From NCBI GenBank assembly GCA_017449765.1, contig JAFTFE010000139.1, forward strand, positions 1-47,962: DNA of 47,962 bases, given 5' to 3'. Position numbers and translations under genes: made by a program. The notes beneath the pieces were generated by a model. That model had not been told where the DNA came from. It searched no databases and worked only from the letters and a program-made list of their open reading frames with translations. Positions 39,830 to 47,962 of this stretch are shown here, one piece after another. Source of the stretch: Lachnospiraceae bacterium (lineage in GTDB: Bacteria; Bacillota; Clostridia; Lachnospirales; Lachnospiraceae). The first letter of the stretch is position 1, and every line of letters begins with the position of its first letter.

Positions 39830-40336
39830 ATGAGACTATTCATCGCAATTCAATTTGAAGAAAATATAATTAACGCATTGACTGATTTTCAGGATAATCT
39901 TAAAAGACAGGGCGTGACGGGAAACTATACCAAACGGGAGAATCTGCATATCACGCTGGCATTTATCGGTGATTACGGTAATCCTGAAAGGGTTCTTGAT
40001 GCTATGGAGCGGGTGGACTTTCGTCCGATTAAAATCAGCTTGAACGGAGTCGGAAGCTTTGGAGATTTGTTCTGGGTTGGACTTGCTGATAATCCGCAGC
40101 TTACAGGGTATGTGAGGAGGCTGCGTCGGGAGCTTTCTGAACAGTGCATACCGTTTGATAAAAAGAGATTTTCACCGCACATTACCCTGATTAGAAAGAG
40201 TTCATATAAAGACGGAAAACCTATTCCTGTGTCTGATCCGCCGAAAGGCAGTATGGTGGCAACTGGGGTTTCGCTTATGTGCTCGGAGCGTGGGAAAAAT
40301 GGGATGATTTATACTGAGATTGGAAGAGTGGAGTAA
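39830..40336 (+). CDS. thpR: RNA 2',3'-cyclic phosphodiesterase
   Basis: A 168-residue 2H-phosphoesterase. Both active-site motifs are present: HITLAFIGD (about residue 40) and HITLIRKS (about 117). The N-terminus RLFIAIQFEENI and GVGSFGDLFWVGL are standard for ThpR (formerly LigT), which opens 2',3'-cyclic phosphate ends of RNA in vitro. Length is normal. It starts 13 bases after the Fic stop with no good ribosome binding site, so it may be translated by reinitiation, although it is a core gene unrelated to Fic. Confidence 0.93.
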   Translation: MRLFIAIQFEENIINALTDFQDNLKRQGVTGNYTKRENLHITLAFIGDYGNPERVLDAMERVDFRPIKISLNGVGSFGDLFWVGLADNPQLTGYVRRLRRELSEQCIPFDKKRFSPHITLIRKSSYKDGKPIPVSDPPKGSMVATGVSLMCSERGKNGMIYTEIGRVE

Positions 40337-40435
40337 AAAGTGTAGAGTAAAATCCTAAGTGATGGTATAATGTCTGTATCATATAATCGGTATGTGATAA
40401 ATTAGAAAAAACTAAAGAGTAAAGGAGAAGTTGTT

Positions 40436-40978
40436 ATGGGAAAAAATCCGTATGCAGGAACTAAGACAGAGAAGAATCTATGGGAGGCCTTTGCCGGTGA
40501 ATCGCAGGCAAGAAATAAATATACATATTTTGCTTCGGTTGCCAAGAAGGCAGGTTACGAGCAGATTGCAGCCTTATTCTTAAAGACTGCGGAAAATGAG
40601 AAGGAGCATGCCAAGCTTTGGTTTAAGGCGCTCGGTGAGCTTGGTGATACGGCGGAAAATCTTCTTCAGGCGGCAGAGGGTGAGAATCACGAGTGGACAG
40701 ATATGTACGAGAGGATGGCTAAGGATGCTGAGGAAGAAGGCTTCCCTGAGCTTGCAGAGAAGTTTAGAGGCGTAGCTGCCATCGAAAAGATGCATGAGGA
40801 AAGATACCGTGCACTGCTTAAAAATGTTGAAGCTATGGAAGTGTTCAAAAAAAGTGGCGTAACAATGTGGGAGTGCCGCAATTGCGGTCATGTTGTTGTA
40901 GGACTTGAGGCACCTGAGGTGTGTCCGGTATGTAATCATCCTCAGTCCTTCTTTGAAGTACGTCAGGAAAATTATTAA
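40436..40978 (+). CDS. Rubrerythrin
   Basis: A 180-residue peroxide-scavenging di-iron protein. The ferritin-like domain (residues 1-140) has helices with Glu motifs ([42 protein letters not shown]). The C-terminal rubredoxin-like iron site is CRNCGHV and [12 protein letters not shown]. Domain order is the classical one. The ATG follows AAGGAG by 8 bases. Desulfoferrodoxin is encoded 17 bases downstream, making a small oxygen-defence operon. TATCATATAATCGGTATGTG upstream (40377 onward) looks partly palindromic but was not assigned to a regulator. Confidence 0.97.
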   Translation: MGKNPYAGTKTEKNLWEAFAGESQARNKYTYFASVAKKAGYEQIAALFLKTAENEKEHAKLWFKALGELGDTAENLLQAAEGENHEWTDMYERMAKDAEEEGFPELAEKFRGVAAIEKMHEERYRALLKNVEAMEVFKKSGVTMWECRNCGHVVVGLEAPEVCPVCNHPQSFFEVRQENY

Positions 40979-40995
40979 GATACGGGGGTGTTATT

Positions 40996-41364
40996 ATGAA
41001 GTTTTTTGTATGTGAAAAATGTGGCAATTTTGTTGAAATGATTAAGGAGTCGGGAGCACCGATGATATGCTGCGGTGAGAAAATGAAAGAGCTTATTCCG
41101 GGTACATCAGATGGTGCAGTTGAAAAGCATGTACCTGTAGTTACTGTGGATGGTAACAAGGTAACTGTTACAGTTGGCTCTGTAGAGCATCCTATGATGG
41201 ACGCACATTATATTGAATGGATTGCATTGGAAACCGTAAAGGGAGCACAAAGAAAAGTACTTAAGCCTGATGAAAAACCTTGTGCGGAATTTATATTAAC
41301 AGATGATGATTCTGTTGTGGAAGTATATGCATATTGTAATCTGCACGGTCTTTGGAAGGCATAA
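40996..41364 (+). CDS. Desulfoferrodoxin (superoxide reductase)
   Basis: A 122-residue enzyme that reduces superoxide to hydrogen peroxide without oxygen release. The N-terminal desulforedoxin site is FVCEKCGN with ICCGEKM. The catalytic iron centre has the His ligands HVPVV, SVEHPM and HYIEWI, plus Cys and His in AYCNLHGLW. Length is standard for two-iron superoxide reductases. It works with rubrerythrin, which removes the peroxide, in the same operon; a terminator follows at 41394. Confidence 0.96.
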   Translation: MKFFVCEKCGNFVEMIKESGAPMICCGEKMKELIPGTSDGAVEKHVPVVTVDGNKVTVTVGSVEHPMMDAHYIEWIALETVKGAQRKVLKPDEKPCAEFILTDDDSVVEVYAYCNLHGLWKA

Positions 41365-41393
41365 AGAATAATTAAATATATACCATAAGAGCT

Positions 41394-41419
41394 AAGCACT
41401 TACCATGTCGTAAGTGCTT
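41394..41419 (+). terminator. Terminator of the rubrerythrin-desulfoferrodoxin operon
   Basis: AAGCACTTAC (41394-41403) pairs perfectly with GTAAGTGCTT (41410-41419) around a 6-base loop, followed by TTCTTATTTT. The remaining 200 bases to the ABC operon are AT-rich with no clear promoter. Confidence 0.9.
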
Positions 41420-41619
41420 TTCTTATTTTCTCATTACACATTATGACTAAAGTCATATCGAATTCCTATCTTTTTTCACTACAAATCTTTTTTTCAAGCT
41501 GATAAGATAATACCATCAGATTAAGATTTTATTTGATAAGCAATACAAGATGAACAAGTTAAAAAATTTTGGATGATGAGTTTATAGAGTAAAGAATTAT
41601 TAAAACAGGAGAGGATGTT

Positions 41620-42372
41620 ATGGATACAATTCTTAAAACAGTTGACCTGACCAAGAAGTATGATGGCAGAACCGTGGTGGATAATCTGAATATCGAGATA
41701 AAAAAGGGAGAGATTTTCGGACTTTTAGGACCGAACGGTGCAGGTAAGAGTACCACCATGAATATGATATGCAATATCGTTAAGCCGGATTACGGAACGG
41801 TGGAATTTATGAGTAAGGATTTTCGGAAGAATAAGAAGGAGCTTAGCAAAAGGCTTGGATATATACCGCAGAATCTTGCCATACACGGAAGTCTTAAGGC
41901 TTGGGAAAATGTTGAGCTTTTCACCTCTCTTTACGGGATAAAGGGCGAGGAGTTAAAGGATAGAATTGATGAGTCCTTGGAGTATGTTGGACTTTCCGAA
42001 AGAAGAAATGATTACGCGAAGAATTTCTCCGGAGGTATGAAACGAAGGCTTAATATAGCTTGTGCCATAGGACATCATCCGGATTTGCTCATCTTTGATG
42101 AACCGACAGTTGGTATCGATCCGCAGTCCAGAAACTTTATATTAGAGAAGATAAAGGAATCTAATAAAAACGGAGCAACTGTTATATATACAAGTCATTA
42201 TATGGAAGAAGTTGAGGCTATATGCAGCCGCATAGCGATTATGGATAACGGAAGAGTGATTGCCAGCGGAACAAGCGAGGAGTTAAAGAAGCTTGTGGTT
42301 GATGATGTGGAGTCCATAACACTTGAGGAAGTGTTCCTCACCATTACAGGAAAGAAATTGAGGGATTATTGA
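41620..42372 (+). CDS. ABC transporter ATPase
   Basis: A 250-residue ATP-binding subunit of an ABC-2 type exporter. Motifs: Walker A GPNGAGKST (about 37-45), signature NFSGGMKRRLNIACAIGH, Walker B LLIFDEPTVGID, and H-loop YTSHYMEEVE. It is followed without a gap by the first permease (TGA-ATG contact), and then by a second permease. The histidine kinase and regulator downstream suggest the exporter is induced by an envelope or antimicrobial signal (inference from the usual partnership). Confidence 0.95.
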   Translation: MDTILKTVDLTKKYDGRTVVDNLNIEIKKGEIFGLLGPNGAGKSTTMNMICNIVKPDYGTVEFMSKDFRKNKKELSKRLGYIPQNLAIHGSLKAWENVELFTSLYGIKGEELKDRIDESLEYVGLSERRNDYAKNFSGGMKRRLNIACAIGHHPDLLIFDEPTVGIDPQSRNFILEKIKESNKNGATVIYTSHYMEEVEAICSRIAIMDNGRVIASGTSEELKKLVVDDVESITLEEVFLTITGKKLRDY

Positions 42373-43302
42373 ATGATACGATATCTTATTAAAAATAATT
42401 TCAAAATAATGATGCGAAGCGGCGTAAATATTCTTCTTTATATCGTGTGTCCTGTGCTTGTGTCGGCGGTACTTATAAGCGCATTTTCATCTCTTATGGA
42501 AAACTACAAGCCGGATGAGGAATTTATGGCTAAGTACGGTGCTATCGAATCTAACTTCGAAGATCAAGCCAATGACAACCAAGCTAACTTTGCAGACCAA
42601 ACCAACGAAGACCAATCCGAAGATTCCGACCAAACAAACGGTATGATAAACTCATTTAATATAGCTGCAATCAACATCGAGCACCCATACTTTGTGCCTG
42701 CGATTGATTCGACGGACTACTACGGAATAATCGAGGTAGTGTACTTTGGATGGTGTGCCATAGTATGTATATCCGGTCTTTTATCCAGTGAGAAAAAGAA
42801 CAGGATAAATGACAAGCTTTACGTTTCCAATCTGTCGGTAACGCAAATCTATCTTGCCAGACTCATACCGCTTTCAATTACCTGTGCACTCGGCGTATCT
42901 ATTGCGGCGGTTATAGGCATGGTATTTATGGGAGTTCATTGGGGTAATTTGCTACTGTCCGCTATCGTGGTCATTCTTATGATATTTGCGGCATCAGCAT
43001 TTGAAATGATGTTATATGAGATAACAAACAGTATGCTGGTTACAATTATTGTTTCCTTTGCCATAGTCTGGATATGGGGATTTTTTGGAGGAAGCTTCGA
43101 GACCTATATGTTTTCACCGCATTCCATGACACTTAAAAATATTGATCCCATATATCACGGAAACCGGGCACTGGTGGAGCTTTCATGTATGGGACACAGC
43201 GACTATGTGTTAAGATCGGTTATTTATTCGCTGATTATGATAGTTGTTTGTTCGCTGGTGGCAGTGTTTGCAGGAAATGTCAGAAGGAGGAAGGGTGCAT
43301 GA
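42373..43302 (+). CDS. ABC-2 type permease subunit 1
   Basis: A 309-residue membrane protein. One helix lies near the N-terminus (residues 18-38), then an extracytoplasmic loop of about 85 residues, then five to six helices from about 123. It has the ABC-2 membrane layout (FGWCAIVCISGLLSSEKKNRINDKLYVSNLSVTQIYLARL). The loop contains a low-complexity Asp/Gln/Asn run, roughly EDQANDNQANFADQTNEDQ, perhaps 25 residues, unlike neighbours. It starts directly after the ATPase stop, and its last codon overlaps the next permease start by ATGA. Confidence 0.85.
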   Translation: MIRYLIKNNFKIMMRSGVNILLYIVCPVLVSAVLISAFSSLMENYKPDEEFMAKYGAIESNFEDQANDNQANFADQTNEDQSEDSDQTNGMINSFNIAAINIEHPYFVPAIDSTDYYGIIEVVYFGWCAIVCISGLLSSEKKNRINDKLYVSNLSVTQIYLARLIPLSITCALGVSIAAVIGMVFMGVHWGNLLLSAIVVILMIFAASAFEMMLYEITNSMLVTIIVSFAIVWIWGFFGGSFETYMFSPHSMTLKNIDPIYHGNRALVELSCMGHSDYVLRSVIYSLIMIVVCSLVAVFAGNVRRRKGA

Positions 43303-44585
43303 GTACGATTATTAAGTCAACTTTAAAGCTTACACTTAGAAATAAAGGCTTCTGGTTTTTCCTTATAATAACACCTTTGTTATCGGTACTTATTTTAAAT
43401 ATTAATCAGGATAATAATCTTGCATATTATTCCAAGGATGATGCTCCTAATATAAGCGAGCTTTCGAATTTAGACGACAAGGTCGCCTACTATCGGGGCG
43501 GAGGAGAGTATGTTATAAAGGTCTATGATGCGTGCCAGAGCGAGCTTTCGGAATATCTGCTTAATAAGCTTGCTGAAAATAATATGTTTAAGGTATGCCG
43601 AGTAAAGGCAGACGGTCTTACCAAGGAAGAGGCTGATATATGCGTGGAAAATGACGGTATAAATGACCGAATGGGTGCCGCCATATATCTCGATGAAAGC
43701 TTTGATAAAAAAGCAATTAATAACGAGGATGATGCTCTTACTGTTTACATTTTATCCGATGATGAAAGAGAAAAGCTTTTGATATACGAGGTTGGACAGT
43801 GCTTGGGAAGGATAAAGGCTGCTGCAACTATGGTCGGAGCTACAACTATGGAAGCTGACACATCTACTGGTGAAGAAGAAAATATCATGAAAGCCCTTAA
43901 GGAGATGGACGCCGCACTTCCAAAGGAAGAAGCGTCTTTGCCAAAGGATGAATCCGATAACGGACTTTCCGCACATCAGATTAGTCAAAAAACTTTGATG
44001 GGATATGCCTTTGCATTTATGACACTCGGGTTTGTATTTTGCGGAATTATAGTTGCGCATACCGCGATTAAGGAGCAAAAGGATATGGTTCTAACAAGAA
44101 TCAAGCTCTCCGGTATCGGAAGCTATGAGTACTTTGCCGCCAAGCTTATAGTCAGCATAATCGTATCTATGATGCTTACGGCAATTCTCGGTATATGTTC
44201 ATTTTTGGTAGATACCGATGCGATGGGTATGAACCGTTTGGAATTTATCGGTATGATTTTCCTGCTTGGAATTATCTTTTGTTCAATCAGTCTTTTGCTG
44301 GGCAGTCTTATGGGAAATGTAATGAGTGCAAATGTTGCGGCATTTACCCTTTGGAGCTTATCGTCTATGCTGGCAGGACTTTACTTCCCGCTTGATTATA
44401 CGACCAAGGCGATTAAGACATTATCCTATATTATGCCGCAGAAGTGGTTCGTTGACGGCACGGAAATGATATTAACCGATGACAACAAAGCATTCTTTAT
44501 GTTATTATGTGTTACAGTAGCATATCTTGTAATTATCATAAGCCTTGGAAGCGTAGGCATAAAATTTAAGAGCAGTGAAGATTGA
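43299..44585 (+). CDS. ABC-2 type permease subunit 2
   Basis: A 428-residue membrane protein; the ATG at 43299 overlaps the previous stop (ATGA), whereas an in-frame ATG at 43185 lies deep in the preceding gene and is rejected. One helix at about 15-35, a long extracytoplasmic domain of about 190 residues, then six helices from about 215 (ALKEM... then YAFAFMTLGFVFCGIIVAHTAIKE). The motif LTRIKLSGIGSYEYFAAKL fits ABC-2 permeases. The two permeases and ATPase should assemble as a heteromeric exporter; its substrate is unknown. Confidence 0.88.
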   Translation: MSTIIKSTLKLTLRNKGFWFFLIITPLLSVLILNINQDNNLAYYSKDDAPNISELSNLDDKVAYYRGGGEYVIKVYDACQSELSEYLLNKLAENNMFKVCRVKADGLTKEEADICVENDGINDRMGAAIYLDESFDKKAINNEDDALTVYILSDDEREKLLIYEVGQCLGRIKAAATMVGATTMEADTSTGEEENIMKALKEMDAALPKEEASLPKDESDNGLSAHQISQKTLMGYAFAFMTLGFVFCGIIVAHTAIKEQKDMVLTRIKLSGIGSYEYFAAKLIVSIIVSMMLTAILGICSFLVDTDAMGMNRLEFIGMIFLLGIIFCSISLLLGSLMGNVMSANVAAFTLWSLSSMLAGLYFPLDYTTKAIKTLSYIMPQKWFVDGTEMILTDDNKAFFMLLCVTVAYLVIIISLGSVGIKFKSSED

Positions 44586-44604
44586 AAAGTGAAGTGTCGG
44601 GTAG

Positions 44605-45744
44605 ATGAACGAAAGATTAAAGGATAATTATTTTGTATTTGTAAGAATATTATTAATGCTGATTCTTTGTGTGTACGGAATCATGAATATGATACAGACA
44701 ACAGGAGTATCTGTGTGGATACTCCTGCTTGTTTCGTTTTATATCGGGGCTATGACCGTAAAGGAAATATTTGACGGCAGGGGCAAGGTGTATTTACTGC
44801 TCATAGCGATATTATTTCTGTGCCTTATAATTTACTTTGGAAAAACTACCTTTCTTATGCTGGTGTTTTTTACCGTGCTTGAAGCATTCTCATTATTTCC
44901 GAAGATTGATTTTAAGTGGTATTTTCTGCCGATTCTTGGTGCATTTATCGAAAGTCCCTTAGGATGGGGTACGCAGCTTGTTTTAGTAGCGATGATGGTG
45001 GTAATATATATTCAGCATAACTTTGTGGTTAAGGATTATAAGAAACGGATGCAGGAGGATGTCAGGGTTGAGCAGAGTCTTAAAAAGGATATGCAAAGGC
45101 AGGAGTATGCATCCAAGGAGGAGCTAAGGAAGGGTATGCTGGTTGCTCAAAATCAGATACTTGAGGAAAGGGCAAATCTTTCCCAGACCTTGCACGATAA
45201 GCTTGGACATAACATCAACGGCTCCATCTATCAGCTTGAGGGTGCGAAGCTTCTTATGGATAAGGATCCCGAAAAGTCAAAGGGCATGATACAGGCGGTT
45301 ATTGATCAACTTAGAAACGGTATGGATGAGATAAGAGGCATATTAAGAAAAGAAAGACCAAAGAAAAATAAGCTGGCAATGCTTCAATTATACAAGCTGT
45401 GCGAGGATTGTAACGGCAGGGGAGTTGAAGCGGAATTATCGGTGGAAGGAGATACCGCTCTTGTTACGGATGACATCTGGGAAGTGATTCTTGATAATGC
45501 CTTTGAAGCCGTATCCAATTCCATGAAGTATGCCAGATGTAAGCATATAGATATAAAGCTGGTTGTGATGAATAAGGTGGTTCGGTGCAACATAACGGAT
45601 GACGGTGTAGGCTGTGTCAAGATGACTGACGGCATGGGAATATCCGGTATGAGGCAGAGAGTTCGGGCAGTAAACGGCAGCCTCGGATTCGAAACAGAGG
45701 CAGGTTTTACAGTGACGATGATTCTTCCGATAGGAGAGAGATAA
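44605..45744 (+). CDS. Histidine kinase, NarL/LiaS-type (HisKA_3)
   Basis: A 379-residue sensor. The N-terminal 150 residues contain about five membrane helices without a large extracytoplasmic domain, an intramembrane-sensing layout. A coiled stretch (EQSLKKDMQRQEYASKEEL) leads into the HisKA_3 box: SQTLHDKLGHNINGSIYQLE, with the phospho-acceptor His near residue 198. The ATP-binding part has LDNAFEAVSNSMKYA, DDGVGC and GMGISGMRQR. The response regulator starts 2 bases downstream. Together with the exporter they resemble systems that detect cell-wall-active peptides. Confidence 0.93.
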   Translation: MNERLKDNYFVFVRILLMLILCVYGIMNMIQTTGVSVWILLLVSFYIGAMTVKEIFDGRGKVYLLLIAILFLCLIIYFGKTTFLMLVFFTVLEAFSLFPKIDFKWYFLPILGAFIESPLGWGTQLVLVAMMVVIYIQHNFVVKDYKKRMQEDVRVEQSLKKDMQRQEYASKEELRKGMLVAQNQILEERANLSQTLHDKLGHNINGSIYQLEGAKLLMDKDPEKSKGMIQAVIDQLRNGMDEIRGILRKERPKKNKLAMLQLYKLCEDCNGRGVEAELSVEGDTALVTDDIWEVILDNAFEAVSNSMKYARCKHIDIKLVVMNKVVRCNITDDGVGCVKMTDGMGISGMRQRVRAVNGSLGFETEAGFTVTMILPIGER

Positions 45745-45745
45745 C

Positions 45746-46384
45746 ATGGATAAAATAAAAGTTATAATTGCAGACGACAGTGATTTTGTTCGTGACGGTA
45801 TGAAGATAATACTTGATGTGGATGATGATTTCGAGGTGCTTGGTGTGGCTTCAAATGGATTAGAAGCGATTGAGCTTGCCAAAAAAGAAGCACCGGATAT
45901 ATTTCTTATGGATATTCAAATGCCGGAGATGGATGGAATTGAGGCAACAAAGATTATAGTTGAGGAAGGGCTTGGAAAGGTTCTTATCCTTACTACCTTT
46001 GACGATGATGAGCTGGTAAAGCAGGCCTTGAAAAACGGAGCGAAGGGTTATCTTATAAAAAATCATACACCGGAGCATCTAAAGCAGATGATAAAGTCTG
46101 TTTACTTCGGTACAGGCGTTATGGAAGCAAGCGTAATGGAGTCTCTTACCGCCGGTAATACTGCGACGTCAGGTCTTTCCGAAGGCTTTGATGCAACGCC
46201 TTATTCGCCGAGGGAGCTTGAGATTATTAAGGCGGTGGCAGAGGGGCTTTCCAATAAAGAGATAGCAGGCAAGCTGTTTATCTCCGAAGGAACTGTAAAG
46301 AATTATATAACGGGAATTCTATCTAAAGAGGGCTTGTCCCACAGGACGGCTCTTGCGGTATATTATCTGACAGGAAAGAAATGA
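45746..46384 (+). CDS. LuxR/NarL-family response regulator
   Basis: A 212-residue regulator. The receiver domain has ADDSDFVRDG, phospho-acceptor Asp in IFLMDIQMP, Thr in ILTTFDDD and Lys in GYLIKN. The LuxR-type helix-turn-helix follows at about 145-205 (YSPRELEIIKAVAEGLSNKEIAGKLFISEGTVKNYITGIL). Partner of the kinase directly upstream; likely controls the ABC-2 operon before it. The stop codon lies 8 bases before glycerate kinase, so the latter may be cotranscribed. Confidence 0.95.
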   Translation: MDKIKVIIADDSDFVRDGMKIILDVDDDFEVLGVASNGLEAIELAKKEAPDIFLMDIQMPEMDGIEATKIIVEEGLGKVLILTTFDDDELVKQALKNGAKGYLIKNHTPEHLKQMIKSVYFGTGVMEASVMESLTAGNTATSGLSEGFDATPYSPRELEIIKAVAEGLSNKEIAGKLFISEGTVKNYITGILSKEGLSHRTALAVYYLTGKK

Positions 46385-46391
46385 GTATATT

Positions 46392-47528
46392 ATGAAGTTA
46401 GTATTTGCATCAGATTCCTTTAAAGGAACATTAACAAGTAAACAGATATCAACGCTTCTTGATAAGGCGGCACATGAGATATTCGGAAATGTCGAGACAG
46501 TAAAACTTTGTGTGGCTGATGGCGGCGAAGGCACGATAGATGCACTCATTGATTCTTTGGGAGGAGTCAAAGAAACTCTTACGGTTCATGGACCTCTTAT
46601 GGAGGAAGTCAGCGCCTATTACGGAAAGATAGATGAAAGAAGAACGATAATCGAGATGGCGGTTTCATCGGGACTTACGCTTGTTCCGGAGAGTAGAAGA
46701 AATCCTCTTTATACATCTTCCTATGGTTTGGGAGAACTTGTAAAGTCAGCACTTATAAACGGTGCGGACGATATAACCGTATGTATCGGTGGTTCGGCTA
46801 CAAATGACGGTGGTATGGGATTTCTTACTGCGCTTGGAGTTAGATTTTTAGATGCAGACGGAAACTGTCTGGAAGGAATAGGAGCAAATTTAAATAAGGT
46901 TGTTAAGATTGATATATCAGGATTAATGCCAAAAGCAAGTAAGGCACATTTTACGGTTATGTGTGATGTTACGAATCCTTTGTGTGGAGAGAACGGTGCT
47001 ACATATACCTACGGAAGACAAAAGGGCGCATCTGATAAAGAACTTGAAATACTTGAAAGAGGAATGGTGAACTACCGAGATGTAATCATAGACACATTCG
47101 GAATAAATCCTGATATAATATCAGGAAGCGGCGCAGCAGGAGGAGTGGGTGCGGCACTTAAGATTTTCTTAAATGCAGATATTAGGTCAGGTATTGAAAC
47201 TGTTCTTGATATGATTGGTTTTGATTCATATATATGTGATGCTGATTATGTCATAACAGGTGAAGGCAGGGCTGACGCGCAAAGCGTCTTCGGTAAAGTC
47301 GTTAAAGGAGTCGGTGACAGGGCGGCAAAGTATGGCATCCCTGCTATTGCTTTGTGTGGAAGCTTAGGTGATGGTTATGAGAAGCTTTACGAGCATGGAA
47401 TTAAAGAAATTATTTCAGCATCGGAGGGCAAAGATATTGAAGATGTGATGAGATTGCCGGACAGGTATTACTACGAGGCTGCTTTGGAAATGTTTGAAGC
47501 TTTAATGAAAAGGGCGGTGAGAAAATGA
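46392..47528 (+). CDS. Glycerate kinase
   Basis: A 378-residue kinase of the GckA/GarK class that phosphorylates glycerate to 2-phosphoglycerate for glycolysis. It starts KLVFASDSFKGTLTSKQIS and has the motifs VADGGEGTIDAL, EMAVSSGLTLV, GGSATNDGGMGFLTALG, SGAAGGVGAAL and TGEGRADAQS. Length is normal. It ends with an ATGA overlap with the DUF1848 gene. No glycerate transporter or other pathway gene is visible, so its metabolic setting in this window is unclear. Confidence 0.95.
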   Translation: MKLVFASDSFKGTLTSKQISTLLDKAAHEIFGNVETVKLCVADGGEGTIDALIDSLGGVKETLTVHGPLMEEVSAYYGKIDERRTIIEMAVSSGLTLVPESRRNPLYTSSYGLGELVKSALINGADDITVCIGGSATNDGGMGFLTALGVRFLDADGNCLEGIGANLNKVVKIDISGLMPKASKAHFTVMCDVTNPLCGENGATYTYGRQKGASDKELEILERGMVNYRDVIIDTFGINPDIISGSGAAGGVGAALKIFLNADIRSGIETVLDMIGFDSYICDADYVITGEGRADAQSVFGKVVKGVGDRAAKYGIPAIALCGSLGDGYEKLYEHGIKEIISASEGKDIEDVMRLPDRYYYEAALEMFEALMKRAVRK

Positions 47529-47962
47529 TTATCAATACAGGACAGAGGACAGACATACCGGCATTTTATGCAGAGTGGTTTGCCAACAGGCTAAAAAGCG
47601 GATTTGTCTGTGTGCGTAATCCTTATAATCCTAATCAGGTAAGTCGTTACCGGCTTGATCCGTCAGTAGTGGATGTGATTGGATTTTGTACTAAAAATCC
47701 TGCTCCGATGTTTCCGTACATGGAGCTTCTAAAGGATTACGGACAGTATTGGTTCGTAACGCTCACACCTTATGGACGGGACATCGAACCTAATGTACCG
47801 GATAAGCATCGACTTATAGAGGATTTTAAGAAGCTTTCCGATATAGTCGGGATTAACTCTATAGGCTGGCGGTATGATCCGATATTTCTCTCTGATAAAT
47901 ATACCTTTGAATATCATCTGCATGCCTTCGGACAGATAGCCAAAGAACTTGACGGATACACA
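47525..47962 (+). CDS. DUF1848 protein (partial, runs off the window)
   Basis: The first 146 codons of an open frame that continues past the window end. It begins MIINTGQRTDIPAFYAEW and contains RLKSGFVCVRNPYNPNQVSRY, PYMELLKDYGQYWFVTLTPY, and GWRYDPIFLS, hallmarks of the uncharacterised DUF1848 family (about 300 residues). The Cys-rich C-terminal part expected in that family lies outside. The ATG overlaps the stop of the glycerate kinase gene by ATGA, so they are translationally coupled. Confidence 0.9.
   Translation, partial: MIINTGQRTDIPAFYAEWFANRLKSGFVCVRNPYNPNQVSRYRLDPSVVDVIGFCTKNPAPMFPYMELLKDYGQYWFVTLTPYGRDIEPNVPDKHRLIEDFKKLSDIVGINSIGWRYDPIFLSDKYTFEYHLHAFGQIAKELDGYT

Noticed and set aside
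40377-40402. PerR-like operator before rubrerythrin
   Set aside because: The palindrome is imperfect and does not match the known box well enough.
43185-43298. Upstream start for the second permease
   Set aside because: It lies inside the first permease gene without a ribosome binding site; the ATGA overlap at 43299 is clear.

Overview
The window looks like chromosomal DNA of a low-G+C, strictly anaerobic clostridial Firmicute, most probably a Lachnospiraceae-type gut or rumen bacterium. The grounds are the AT-rich coding sequence, strong GGAGG ribosome binding sites, rubrerythrin and desulfoferrodoxin (oxygen defence of anaerobes), a stand-alone PurO-like IMP cyclohydrolase beside a PurH shortened to its transformylase domain, and the overall style of the lipoproteins and sensor proteins. 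This is inference from gene content; no rRNA or tRNA gene is visible.

Bases 1-24700 are mainly conserved core genes. A lipoprotein is followed by a single-domain GlmU uridylyltransferase, pth, mfd and a parvulin-type foldase lipoprotein. A small YdcZ-type membrane protein precedes comEA and an OmpR-type response regulator. An adenosine deaminase on the other strand separates that regulator from a matching PhoR-like kinase. Then come a GerMN-like lipoprotein, comEC, holA, rpsT (opposite strand), a large PAS/GGDEF/GAF protein (opposite strand), a membrane protein, glgB, a SanA-like protein and the two-gene version of the last two purine steps.

Bases 24700-39830 hold most of the accessory material, with core genes (greA-lysS) in the middle. 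In order: an XRE-nucleotidyltransferase fusion under a palindromic operator with a truncated HEPN partner; a shortened membrane protein; a DUF234-type ATPase behind an operator-like repeat; a small lipoprotein with two VYGPP repeats next to a radical SAM/SPASM enzyme; greA-lysS; a MazF-like/Nudix-like fusion; a PLD-helicase-DUF3427 protein coupled to a Nudix hydrolase; a PHP-domain remnant; an MBL-fold hydrolase; a DUF3800 gene bracketed by two copies of a structured RNA-like repeat; a duplicated fragment of the MBL gene; a broken aldo/keto reductase; and a Fic-family protein lacking the usual motif histidine. Several entries are deletions or duplications, so this stretch behaves like a turnover hotspot for defence and toxin-type genes.

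Bases 39830-47962 return to ordinary genes: thpR, rubrerythrin, desulfoferrodoxin, an ABC-2 exporter (ATPase plus two permeases) with its own LiaSR/NarL-type two-component system, glycerate kinase, and a DUF1848 gene cut by the window end.

The strongest leads are the DUF3800 gene inside a transcript that starts and ends with the same folded RNA element, the radical SAM/lipoprotein pair, and the autoregulated HTH-MNT antitoxin with a decapitated HEPN toxin.
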